From NCBI RefSeq assembly GCF_015291625.1, contig NZ_CP030047.1, forward strand, positions 2,666,001 to 2,730,000: a DNA stretch of 64,000 bases. Direction: 5' to 3'. Both the position numbers and the translations under genes were made by a program. The number at the start of each line of letters is the position of its first letter. Positions within the stretch are counted from its first letter, which is position 1. Below the pieces are notes generated by a model. That model saw only the letters and a list, made by a program, of their open reading frames with translations. It did not search any database and was not told where the DNA came from. This document shows positions 30,026 to 38,858 of this stretch, piece by piece. Source of the stretch: Bradyrhizobium sp. CCBAU 53421. Lineage in GTDB: Bacteria > Pseudomonadota > Alphaproteobacteria > Rhizobiales > Xanthobacteraceae.

Positions 30026-31794
30026 GTTGATCCCGCTTGAACCATATCGATGAGGTACTTCTGCATGTCCCAGGCGCCGGTCGGGCAGCGCTCGGCACAC
30101 AGTCCGCAATGCAGGCAGACGTCTTCGTCTTTCACCATGACGCGGCCGGTCTTCAGGTCGCCGGAGACGTAGAGCGCCTGGTCGTGATGCGGCGACGGCG
30201 CTTTGAGGCGCTGCCGCAAATCATCCTCCTCGCCGTTCTCGGTGAAGCTGATGCAGTCCATCGGACAGATGTCGACGCAGGCGTCGCATTCGATGCACAG
30301 TGGCGCGGAGAACACCGTCTGCACGTCGCAGTTCAGGCAGCGCTGCGCCTCGCCGAGCGCGAGCTTGAGGTCGTAACCGAGCTCGACCTCGGCGCGGATG
30401 TCCTTCAGCGCGACCACCTTGTCGCGATGCGGCACCTTGAAGCGCTTGTCGGCGGAGATATCGTTGTCGTAGCTCCACTCGTGGATGCCCATCTTCTGCG
30501 AGGAGACGTGCACCTCGGGCAGCGGGCGCTCGGTGATGTCCTCGCCCGACAGCATCTTGTGAATGGAGAGCGCGGCATCGTGGCCATGCGCCACCGCCCA
30601 GATGATGTTCTTCGGTCCGAACGCCGCGTCGCCGCCAAAGAACACCTTCGGATTGGTCGAGACGAACGTCTTGGGGTCGACCTTCGGCATGTGCCACTTG
30701 TCGAATTCGATGCCGCAATCGGCTTCGATCCAGGGGAATGCATTCTCCTGGCCGACCGCAACGAGCACATCGTCGCAGGGGATGGTCTCGTCCGGCTCGC
30801 CCGAGGGCACCAGATTGCGCCGGCCCTTGTCGTCGTATTCGGCCCGGACCTTCTGGAACGTGACGCCGATCAGCTTGCCGGCCACGTGCTTGAACGCCAC
30901 CGGCACCATGTAGTTGAGGATCGGGATGTCCTCGTGGATGGCATCTTCCTTCTCCCACGGCGAGGCCTTCATTTCCTCAAAGCCGGAGCGGACCACCACC
31001 TTGACCATCTCGCCGCCGAGGCGGCGCGCGGTGCGGCAGCAATCCATCGCGGTGTTGCCGCCGCCGAGCACGATGACGCGGCGGCCTATCTTGTCGACAT
31101 GGCCAAACGACACGTTGGCGAGCCACTCGATACCGATATGGATGTTGGCGGCGGCCTCCTTGCGGCCGGGAATGTCGAGCTCGCGGCCGCGCGGCGCGCC
31201 GCTTCCGACGAAGATCGCGTCATAGTTTTCGGCGAGCAGCTGCTTCAGGCTGTCGACGCGCTGGCCGCCCTTGAACTCGACGCCGAGGCCCAGGATGTAA
31301 TCAGTCTCCTCGTCGATCACGCTGTCGGGCAGGCGGAATTTCGGAATCTGGCTGCGCATCATTCCGCCGGCCTTGGGATCGCCGTCGAACACGGTGCAGT
31401 GATAGCCGAGCGGGGCGAGATCGCGCGCCACGGTGAGCGACGCGGGGCCGCCGCCGACCAGCGCGATGCGCTTGCCGTTCTTCGGACCCGGCTTCGGCAG
31501 CCGATGCTTGATGTCGTCCTTGAAGTCGGCGGCGACGCGCTTCAGGCGGCAGATCGCGACCGGATTGTCCTCGACCCGGCCACGGCGGCACGCCGGCTCG
31601 CACGGGCGGTCACAGGTGCGCCCCAAAATCCCGGGGAACACGTTGGACTTCCAATTGATCATGTAGGCGTCGCTGTAACGCCCCTCAGCAATCAACCGGA
31701 TGTACTCGGGAACGGGGGTGTGTGCGGGGCAAGCCCATTGGCAATCGACTACTTTATGGAAGTAATCCGGCGCCGAGATATCAGTCGGTTTCAT
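29995..31794 (-). CDS. GltD-like FAD/NAD(P) oxidoreductase fused to a two-cluster ferredoxin domain
   Basis: 599 residues; AAAGGTAGGA precedes the ATG. The N-terminal cysteine cluster (CQWACPAHTPVPEYI, GRTCDRPCEPACRRG) and the two dinucleotide folds (ALVGGGPASLTVARDL for FAD; VIVLGGGNTAMDCCR for NAD(P)) match the small subunit of glutamate synthase. The C-terminal 90 residues add two full 4Fe-4S motifs, CIECDACVDICP and CLHCGLCAERCP. No glutamate synthase large subunit is present. As first gene of the kor operon it most likely passes electrons between the KorAB ferredoxin site and NAD(P)H (inference). Confidence 0.88.
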   Translation of the reverse strand: MKPTDISAPDYFHKVVDCQWACPAHTPVPEYIRLIAEGRYSDAYMINWKSNVFPGILGRTCDRPCEPACRRGRVEDNPVAICRLKRVAADFKDDIKHRLPKPGPKNGKRIALVGGGPASLTVARDLAPLGYHCTVFDGDPKAGGMMRSQIPKFRLPDSVIDEETDYILGLGVEFKGGQRVDSLKQLLAENYDAIFVGSGAPRGRELDIPGRKEAAANIHIGIEWLANVSFGHVDKIGRRVIVLGGGNTAMDCCRTARRLGGEMVKVVVRSGFEEMKASPWEKEDAIHEDIPILNYMVPVAFKHVAGKLIGVTFQKVRAEYDDKGRRNLVPSGEPDETIPCDDVLVAVGQENAFPWIEADCGIEFDKWHMPKVDPKTFVSTNPKVFFGGDAAFGPKNIIWAVAHGHDAALSIHKMLSGEDITERPLPEVHVSSQKMGIHEWSYDNDISADKRFKVPHRDKVVALKDIRAEVELGYDLKLALGEAQRCLNCDVQTVFSAPLCIECDACVDICPMDCISFTENGEEDDLRQRLKAPSPHHDQALYVSGDLKTGRVMVKDEDVCLHCGLCAERCPTGAWDMQKYLIDMVQAGSTCQSKARSAA

Positions 31795-32074
31795 TCCTAC
31801 CTTTGACCCGCGCGAAAATGCCTGACCGCGCGGCCTTATCGTTGACCACGAACGCTCACACGGCGTTGTTCTGGTTTTTGAATTGGATCATAGGCTTATC
31901 TTATTAGAGCCGTTCCAGAGAAGGCAAAGGCTAAATTGTCCGATCATCAGCTTTCGCGCGGCTGATGCGCGTGTAGCGTTAATCTCGATTGCGTTATGTG
32001 GCGGTGCAGCATGAGTGCCCCGCCACTTCGCAAGTGTATGGGGATGATCTCCACGCGAACGTTGCGCGTTCGCT

Positions 32075-32746
32075 TCAGCCGCGCGGAAGATCGCTCTTCG
32101 CGATATCCCACAACAGCCTGTAGACGCCGCTGGTGATCACGAGCGGCTTCAAGGCTGCGTTGCCGGTGATGCTTGCTGCGGCCGCAGGCACCGCGCTGAC
32201 ATCGGTCGCGTCGATCAGGACGAACCAGTCGCCGGCGCCGGGATCGGCCTTGTCGGCATCGGGCGTCAGCGGCTTCGACAGCACGGGATCGTTCTCGAGC
32301 AGGTGCATCGAGATGATGCCGTCGCGCGCCGCCGGATCGAGTTGCTCCCGCAATGCAGCGCGAAGCTTGTCCGTGCCCTCGGCCGGCGGGCGCAGCCGGA
32401 TGATGCCAAGCGCCGCGCCGCGGCCGACGCCGCGGCTGATCGTGATGCGCGCGACCCCGCGGATCATGTTCTGGAAGCGCGCAATGTTGGCCTTCGACCA
32501 GTCGGTCTGGCTGGCGAGCGCCCTGCGGTAGGCCGGGCTCTCAAGCACGTCGAAGGTCGTGGTCGAGTAGAGGCTGAGATATTTCGGCTTGCCGTCATGG
32601 GCGACGTAGCGGCGGGCCTCCAGGAAGCCGTCGATCGCGACCCGTTCCTCGAGATGCTCGCGATCGTACCAGCGGTTGAATTCAGCTTCGTGTAAGCTGT
32701 CGATATCCATCGAGGTCAGCAGCATGCCTTGTCCGGCGATTGGCAT
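32075..32746 (-). CDS. Uncharacterised protein with EthD-like alpha+beta barrel character
   Basis: 223 residues from ATG 32746, with the strong site AAAAAAGGAG upstream. The N-terminal half (EAEFNRWYDREHLEERVAID, then FLEARRYVAHDGKPKYLSLY) resembles dimeric alpha+beta barrel (EthD/DUF4286-like) proteins, and the second half repeats a similar pattern with GDWFVLIDATD. No signal peptide. Related proteins are often found with aromatic or steroid degradation genes, but none are here. The function is unknown; it stands alone between the kor and caspase-fold genes. Confidence 0.65.
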   Translation of the reverse strand: MPIAGQGMLLTSMDIDSLHEAEFNRWYDREHLEERVAIDGFLEARRYVAHDGKPKYLSLYSTTTFDVLESPAYRRALASQTDWSKANIARFQNMIRGVARITISRGVGRGAALGIIRLRPPAEGTDKLRAALREQLDPAARDGIISMHLLENDPVLSKPLTPDADKADPGAGDWFVLIDATDVSAVPAAAASITGNAALKPLVITSGVYRLLWDIAKSDLPRG

Positions 32747-32940
32747 CGAGTGCTCCTTTTTTGCCTGTTTTATCCGCGCAATATCGCCTGGTCGCACGCG
32801 CCCGGGAAGCCGGTTCCGCCGTGCCCGAGACCGTGCAGACCAAGGATTGCCACAATTGCTGCAGTCCTGTTCAGCGCCGGTTCACAGAGGTAGCATTTCA
32901 TTCGTTACGCCAACTCTAGAGAAGAAAAGGTACGACCACT

Positions 32941-35259
32941 ATGGCGCGCATTCTGTGGGCATTGATCTTCGGTCTGGTGTCACTGGTGTCGCTTCCCGTG
33001 CATGCGCAGGACCAGGAGAAGCGCCTCGCGCTCGTCGTCGGCAACGGCGCCTATCAGGCCGGCGCGTTGCAGACCGCCGCAAATGACGCCGGCCTGATCG
33101 CGCAGACATTGCAGGCCGCCGGCTTCGACGTGATCGGCGCGCGCGATCTCGACGCCGAGACGCTGCGCAAATCATTCCGCGATTTCATCCAGAAGGTGCA
33201 GGACGCCGGGCCCAATGCGGTGGCGTTCGTCTACCTCGCCGGCTATGGCGTGCAGCTCACCGGCGAGAATTACTTCGTGCCGGTCGACGCCAAGATCGCC
33301 CGCGATACCGACGTGCCGGTCGAGGCGATTCGCCTCTCCGACTACAGCCATCAACTCTCGGCGCTGCCGATCAAGGCCGGCGTGATCGTGCTCGATGCGG
33401 CGCGCAGCAATCCTTTCGCCAAGGACGGCCAGCCGCTGGCCGGCGGCCTTGCGCTGGTCGATCCCGATCCGAAGATGCTGATCGCCTTCAATTCGGCGCC
33501 CGGCACCGTCGCCCCTGACGGCGCGCCGCCTTACGGGCCTTACGCGCAGGCGCTGGCGGAAATGATTCGCGCCGGCGGCCTGACTCTGCCCGAGGTGTTC
33601 GACCGCGTTCGCCTGCGCGTCAACGAGATGACCAAGGGCGCCCAGATCCCGTGGAACGCCCAGAAGGTCGACGCGCCCTTCATGTTCTTCGAGCGCAAGC
33701 CGGACGCGCCGCCGCAGCAGGTCGATGCCGGATTGCGCACCAAGCCGATCCGCGACTTCCCGGCGCAGGACGCCTACGCGGCGGCGCTGGAGCGCGACAC
33801 GCTGCAGGGCTACGAGGATTACCTGCAGGCCTATCCGACCGATCCGCTCGCCAAGCGGGTGCGCGCGATCGTGGCGGCGCGGCGCGAGGCCATCACCTGG
33901 CGGCGCACCTACAACGCCGACACGCCTGATGCCTATTGGTCGTATCTGCGCCGTTATCCGCGCGGGCCGCATGCCTATGACGCAAGGCGCCGGCTTGCCT
34001 ATTTGTCGGCCGCGCTGGAGCCGCCGCCGCAGTTCACCGCGCTCGACTACGACGTGCCGCCGCCGCCGCCCGACGAGATCGTCTATGTCGATCGCCCGGT
34101 GCTCTACTACAGCGATCCGGTGTTCGCCTTCGCGCCGCCTCCGCCGCCGCCGGTGTTCTTCCTGCCGCCGCCGCCGCCGGACTTCGTCGTGCTGCCGCCG
34201 CCGCCGCCGCCGATCGGGCTGTTCGTGCTGCCGACGCCGTTCTTCGTGGCGATGCCGGCCTATGTCGCCGCACCGGCCTATGTCGTGCCGCCGCAGAACA
34301 ACATCGTGTTCAACAACATCCACAACACGACGGTCATCAACACGGTGATCAACAATCCCAACCCGACGCCGGCGCAGCTCCACGCCGCCGGGGTGACGGC
34401 GGCGATGGGCGGTGCGCCGGTCACGGCGGCACCGCAGCTGCCGGCCGCGGCGATGCAGCGCGCCAATCTGGCCCGGCCGGGCGGTCCGCAAGGCGTGACG
34501 CCGGCGCAAGGCGCGGCGATGGGAGCGCCCGGCGCTGCGCCGAACGCAGCCGCCGCGCCGAACGCGATGGGCGCGCCGGGTGCGCACACCTTGCCGGGTG
34601 CGAAGAACGGACCGCCGCTGCCGCAGTCGGCGACCGCGCCGGCCAATCCGGCGCAGCAGCATGGCGCCGTGCAGCCGGGCACCGTGCAGCCTGGCGGCGC
34701 AGCGCAGCCCGGGACCGCGCAGCCTGGAGCAAAGCCGGGTGCGCCGGCGCCCGGCAAGCCGGCGACAGCCATGGCGCCTGCTAACGCGCAGCCGGCTCCG
34801 CCTACCAAGCCCGGCGTTGCCCCCGTTGCCCCCGCGACCAACGCGCCGGCTTCGCCCGCGGCCGGCGGCAAGCCCGGGCGGCAGCAACCGCTCTCGCATG
34901 CCGCGACCGCGCCGACCACGAACGTGAAGCCCGCAGCGGCGCCGTCGCCGGCAAGCCGCGCGGCCCCGGCACGGCCGGCGCCGGCTGCGCGTTCGGCACC
35001 CGCGCATGCCGCGGTGTCGCCTGCGCCGGTCTCCCGGCCTGCGCCGGTACGGGCCGCACCTCCGCCGCGAGCCGCGCCTCCGCCGCCGCGTGCCGCAGCC
35101 GTTGCGCCGCGTCCGGCACCCGCACCGGCGCCGCGCGCCGCCCCGCCGCCGCCACCACGGCCGGCAGTGCAGGCGCAACGTGCAGCACCGCCGCCAAGGC
35201 CCGCGGCACCACCTCGAGCCGCAGCGCCGGCATGTCCTCCCGGCAAATGCAAACACTGA
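32941..35259 (+). CDS. Pseudo-caspase (peptidase C14 fold without catalytic His and Cys) with long Pro/Ala-rich tail
   Basis: 772 residues with a Sec signal peptide (cleavage near PVHAQDQ). Residues 27-245 follow the bacterial caspase/metacaspase fold: RLALVVGNGAYQAGALQTAA, FVYLAGYGVQLTGENYFVPV and VIVLDAARSNPF. In active enzymes these read AGHG and LDAC; here the catalytic histidine is Tyr102 and the cysteine is Ala154, so no protease activity is expected. Residues 270-350 hold two tetratricopeptide-like YL..YP segments. From about 365 the protein is proline- and alanine-rich, with a hydrophobic PPPPP stretch, and ends CPPGKCKH. It is followed 35 bp later by DUF1800 and DUF1501 genes. Confidence 0.87.
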   Translation: MARILWALIFGLVSLVSLPVHAQDQEKRLALVVGNGAYQAGALQTAANDAGLIAQTLQAAGFDVIGARDLDAETLRKSFRDFIQKVQDAGPNAVAFVYLAGYGVQLTGENYFVPVDAKIARDTDVPVEAIRLSDYSHQLSALPIKAGVIVLDAARSNPFAKDGQPLAGGLALVDPDPKMLIAFNSAPGTVAPDGAPPYGPYAQALAEMIRAGGLTLPEVFDRVRLRVNEMTKGAQIPWNAQKVDAPFMFFERKPDAPPQQVDAGLRTKPIRDFPAQDAYAAALERDTLQGYEDYLQAYPTDPLAKRVRAIVAARREAITWRRTYNADTPDAYWSYLRRYPRGPHAYDARRRLAYLSAALEPPPQFTALDYDVPPPPPDEIVYVDRPVLYYSDPVFAFAPPPPPPVFFLPPPPPDFVVLPPPPPPIGLFVLPTPFFVAMPAYVAAPAYVVPPQNNIVFNNIHNTTVINTVINNPNPTPAQLHAAGVTAAMGGAPVTAAPQLPAAAMQRANLARPGGPQGVTPAQGAAMGAPGAAPNAAAAPNAMGAPGAHTLPGAKNGPPLPQSATAPANPAQQHGAVQPGTVQPGGAAQPGTAQPGAKPGAPAPGKPATAMAPANAQPAPPTKPGVAPVAPATNAPASPAAGGKPGRQQPLSHAATAPTTNVKPAAAPSPASRAAPARPAPAARSAPAHAAVSPAPVSRPAPVRAAPPPRAAPPPPRAAAVAPRPAPAPAPRAAPPPPPRPAVQAQRAAPPPRPAAPPRAAAPACPPGKCKH

Positions 35260-35294
35260 GGGCATGACACCATGAGCCGGGCAGGTCAGCCTTC

Positions 35295-36839
35295 ATGAGC
35301 ATCACGGCCACACTCGGATCGCGGATATCAGCGAAACTCACAATCGGTACGATCGCGGCGCTGGTGGCGTTCCACCAGCCGGCGCGGTCGGCCGAGCTTT
35401 CAGCGCAGGACATCGCGCTGCTCGATCGCCTGACCTGGGGCGTCAACGCCACGAGCGCGGCGCATCTGCGCGAGATCGGCACCGAACGCTGGCTGCAGGA
35501 GCAGCTGCATCCGGCCAACGTCGCGCTGGCGGCCGCCGTGCAGAAGCAGATCGAGGCGATGCCGGACGTGCATCGCTTCCCGTTCGACATCGCGGCCTCG
35601 TTCGACCAGCAGGGCAAATCCGCCAACCAGGTCGCCGATCCGGAGCAGCGCAAGGCGGCGCAGCAGGTCTATCAGCAGGCCATGAACGACCGCGCCAGGC
35701 AGGCCGCGGCCCGCACCATCCTGCGCGCGCTCTACGCGCCGGATCAATTGCGCGAACGCCTGACCTGGTTCTGGTTCAACCACTTCAACGTCCACCAGTA
35801 CAAGGCCAACATCCGCGTGCTGGTCGGCGACTACGAGGATCGCGCGATCCGCGCCAATGCGCTCGGCAAGTTCCGCACCCTGCTGTCGGCGACGCTGCAT
35901 CATCCGGTGATGCTGCGTTACCTCGACAATGCCGACAACGCGGCCGGTCATCTCAACGAGAACTACGCCCGCGAGATCATGGAGCTGCACACCATGGGCG
36001 TCGGCTCCGGCTACACCCAGGCCGATGTCGAGGCGCTGGCGCGGATCCTCACCGGCGTCGGCATCGACTTCAAGTCGGAGGATCCGAAGCTGAAGCCCGA
36101 GCTGCAATCCCAGCTGGTGCGCGAGGGCGCCTTCGAGTTCAATCCGGCACGCCACGATTTCGGCGACAAGACTTTCCTCGGCCATCAGATCAAGGGCCGC
36201 GGCCTCGCCGAGGTCGACGATGCCCTCGACATCCTCTGCCGTCACCCGGCGACCGCCACGCATATCGCAAAGCAGCTTGCGACCTATTTCGTGTCGGACA
36301 ATCCGCCGCCTGCGCTGGTGCAGCAGATGGCGCAGACCTTCCAGAAGACCGACGGCGATATCGCGGCCGTGATGTCGACGCTGGTCCATGCGCCGGAATT
36401 CACCGCGAGCTTGAAGGGCGGCGCCAAGTTCAAGGACCCGATGCTCTACGTGATGTCGTCGGTGCGGCTCGCCTACGACAACAAGGTCGTCCTCAATACC
36501 CTGCCGATCCAGGGCTGGCTCAACCGCCTGTCCGAGGGCCTGTTCAACCACGAGACGCCCGACGGCTATTCGATGCTGTCGGCGGCCTGGAACGGTCCCG
36601 GGCAGATGATGCTGCGCTTCGAGATCGCGCGTGCGATCGGCTCGGGATCGGCCGGGCTGTTCAAGCCGAACGAGCCCAACGCCGTCGACCAGCCGGCGTT
36701 TCCGCTGGTCATGAACGGGCTCTATTTCAGCAACATCCGGCAGACGCTGAGTCCGACCACGCTCGCCGCGCTCGACCAGGCCGTGTCGCCGCAGGACTGG
36801 AATACGCTGTTTCTGTCGTCACCCGAGTTCATGCACTGA
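35295..36839 (+). CDS. DUF1800 family exported protein
   Basis: 514 residues with a signal-like N-terminus (IGTIAALVAFHQPARSAELS). The DUF1800 core is recognisable: LLDRLTWGVNATSAAHL, ERLTWFWFNHFNVH, and NENYAREIMELHTMGVGSGYTQADV, followed by the conserved C-terminal FNHETPDGYSML region. Function is unknown in the family. DUF1800 genes are typically followed by DUF1501 genes, as here 15 bp downstream, and both products are thought to act together outside the cytoplasm. Confidence 0.92.
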   Translation: MSITATLGSRISAKLTIGTIAALVAFHQPARSAELSAQDIALLDRLTWGVNATSAAHLREIGTERWLQEQLHPANVALAAAVQKQIEAMPDVHRFPFDIAASFDQQGKSANQVADPEQRKAAQQVYQQAMNDRARQAAARTILRALYAPDQLRERLTWFWFNHFNVHQYKANIRVLVGDYEDRAIRANALGKFRTLLSATLHHPVMLRYLDNADNAAGHLNENYAREIMELHTMGVGSGYTQADVEALARILTGVGIDFKSEDPKLKPELQSQLVREGAFEFNPARHDFGDKTFLGHQIKGRGLAEVDDALDILCRHPATATHIAKQLATYFVSDNPPPALVQQMAQTFQKTDGDIAAVMSTLVHAPEFTASLKGGAKFKDPMLYVMSSVRLAYDNKVVLNTLPIQGWLNRLSEGLFNHETPDGYSMLSAAWNGPGQMMLRFEIARAIGSGSAGLFKPNEPNAVDQPAFPLVMNGLYFSNIRQTLSPTTLAALDQAVSPQDWNTLFLSSPEFMH

Positions 36840-36854
36840 AAGGGAGGTTCGCCA

Positions 36855-38048
36855 ATGGACCGCCGTGAACTGATCAAGGCCTTCGCCGCTTCCGCTTCGC
36901 TCACCCTTGCCGGCCGGGTGTGGGCCGCGCCCGCCACCGACGCGCGCCTGCTCGTGGTGTTTTTGCGCGGCGCCTATGATGCGGCCAACGTGGTGGTGCC
37001 GGTCGGCAGCGAGTTCTACTACGCGTCGCGCCCGACGCTCGCGGTCGCACGGCCCGACGCCGGCAATCCGAACGCGGCGCTGGCGCTCGACGCCGGATGG
37101 GGACTGCATCCAAGCTTGCGCGATTCGATCTATCCGCTGTGGGCCAGGCGCGAGATCGCGTTCGTTCCGTTTGCCGGCACCAGCGATGATCTCTCGCGCA
37201 GCCATTTCGAGACCCAGGACACGATCGAGCTCGGGCAGGCGGTCGGCGGCAGCCGCGACTACCGTTCCGGCTTCATGAGCCGGCTCGCGACCGAGCTGAC
37301 ACGGGTGAAGCCGATCTCCTTCACCGACCAGCTGCCGCTGATCTTCCGCGGCCACAACCAGATCCCGAACATCGGCATCGCCAGCGTCAGCAAGCCGGGC
37401 GTCGACGACCGCCAGGCGCGGCTGATCCGGGAGATGTATGCCAAGGGCGATCTCGCCAATTCGGTGTCGGAAGGCTTTCGGGTCCGCGACGACGTCTACA
37501 AATCGGTTTCCGAGGAGATGATGGCGGCCAACCGTGGCGCGGTGTCGCCGCGCGGCTTCGAACTGTCGGCGCGGCGGATCGGCCGGCTGATGCGCGAGCA
37601 GTTCAACCTCGGCTTCGTCGATGTCGGCGGCTGGGACACCCATGTCAACCAGGGCGCGGCGACCGGCTATCTTGCCGATCGTCTCGGCGAACTGGGCAGG
37701 GGCCTTGCCGGCTTCTCCGAGGAGATCGGCCCGGCGATGTGGCGCGACACCGTTGTGGTCGTGATCTCCGAGTTCGGCCGCACCTTCCGCGAGAACGGCG
37801 ACCGCGGCACGGATCACGGCCATGGCAGCGTCTATTGGGTGATGGGCGGCGGCATCAACGGTGGACGCATGGCCGGCGAGCAGGTCCAGGTCGCGCAGGC
37901 GACGCTGTTCCAGAACCGCGACTATCCCGTCCTGACCGACTACAAGGCGTTCTTCGCCGGCCTGATCCAGCACGTCTACGGCCTGCAGCAGGCGAGCCTG
38001 GAGCGCATCTTCACCGGTATCAAGCCGAAGGATCTGAACCTGGTTTGA
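36855..38048 (+). CDS. DUF1501 family protein, Tat-exported
   Basis: 397 residues. MDRRELIKAFAASASLTLAGRVWA is a Tat signal with the paired arginines. The mature part belongs to the alkaline-phosphatase/sulfatase-like DUF1501 group: LLVVFLRGAYDAANVVVP, HFETQDTIELG, FVDVGGWDTHVNQG, VVVISEFGRTFREN and GTDHGHGSVYWVMGG, the latter with metal-ligand-like Asp and His. GGAGG lies 8 bp before the start. It is probably cotranscribed with DUF1800, and perhaps with the pseudo-caspase gene. Substrate unknown. Confidence 0.92.
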   Translation: MDRRELIKAFAASASLTLAGRVWAAPATDARLLVVFLRGAYDAANVVVPVGSEFYYASRPTLAVARPDAGNPNAALALDAGWGLHPSLRDSIYPLWARREIAFVPFAGTSDDLSRSHFETQDTIELGQAVGGSRDYRSGFMSRLATELTRVKPISFTDQLPLIFRGHNQIPNIGIASVSKPGVDDRQARLIREMYAKGDLANSVSEGFRVRDDVYKSVSEEMMAANRGAVSPRGFELSARRIGRLMREQFNLGFVDVGGWDTHVNQGAATGYLADRLGELGRGLAGFSEEIGPAMWRDTVVVVISEFGRTFRENGDRGTDHGHGSVYWVMGGGINGGRMAGEQVQVAQATLFQNRDYPVLTDYKAFFAGLIQHVYGLQQASLERIFTGIKPKDLNLV

Positions 38049-38236
38049 AGCGGCGCTGGCAAAATATCGAAAACAACCCCATGCACAGTAGCCGTCGGCT
38101 CCCGGTGTTCGACCCGGCAACTTGACACGTCGGGCAACTCAGCGGTACTTTTCCATTATTCAGAAATCGTGGAATATCGCCCGCGCGGCCTTCGCGCCGC
38201 CGTGTTTATCGTTCGAAAGCCGAGCTTTCCGCAGCT

Positions 38237-38761
38237 CTACTGCGGTTGTGTCTGAGCACAGCGCGCCAGGTTGGCCCTGACCACGAGGTGATGAAAAGGC
38301 CTGATCGCGTTGAGATAGGTGAAGCCCAGGGCATTGTGGGTATGCACGACGGTTGTCGCGATCAGCAACGTGCCCATTGGAGAATGGCGTCGCAGCAGAG
38401 ATAGCCGGAAGTCCAGGTGCCGGTCATCCGCACCGAGCACGATTTCGTCCTTGCCCTCCCAGTGCACCGGGAAGAAGTCCACCCGTTCAAGGCTGTCCTG
38501 CGACGTCCTGACCGTATCGGAAGTCTTGATGCCAAACGGTGTGACCATGGCGTCCCGCAGCGCGATCAACGTCTTTTGCCACGCGGGTGGATTGACGAGT
38601 GTCCGCGTCGCCAGCTCGCGCATGCTCGACTGTTCCGATGCATTCAAGTCGATGCTGTAGCTATCGAGCAAACTGGCGTTCTCGTACCAGCTCGCAACCA
38701 CGCTTTCCGACGGCGGCGTCGTCCGGCGTACCTGCGGTTTGCGGTCGAAACCCATGCTCAT
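38237..38761 (-). CDS. DUF2867 family protein
   Basis: 174 residues, cytoplasmic by lack of a signal. The C-terminal part has the features of DUF2867: [21 protein letters not shown], then DFRLSLL and [27 protein letters not shown]. Function is unknown for the family. It lies alone between the DUF1501 gene (convergent) and the pqq-linked peptidase (same strand, about 97 bp upstream). Confidence 0.8.
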   Translation of the reverse strand: MSMGFDRKPQVRRTTPPSESVVASWYENASLLDSYSIDLNASEQSSMRELATRTLVNPPAWQKTLIALRDAMVTPFGIKTSDTVRTSQDSLERVDFFPVHWEGKDEIVLGADDRHLDFRLSLLRRHSPMGTLLIATTVVHTHNALGFTYLNAIRPFHHLVVRANLARCAQTQPQ

Positions 38762-38858
38762 GATGACGTCACCTGTTCAAGGGGCCAATAGGAAGAGCTA
38801 TTCTCAGTTTTGGACGCGTGCAATGACCGGGCTCTGAGAGCCGACAGTAGTCCGAAGT

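Noticed and set aside
33172..35265. A 697-codon antisense frame across the pseudo-caspase gene
   Set aside because: Arginine-rich mirror of the Pro/Ala tail with no domain or ribosome site.
32941..38048. Caspase-fold gene cluster as a defence (abortive infection) system
   Set aside because: The caspase residues are lost, the proteins carry export signals, and no nucleotide-sensing or effector partner is nearby.
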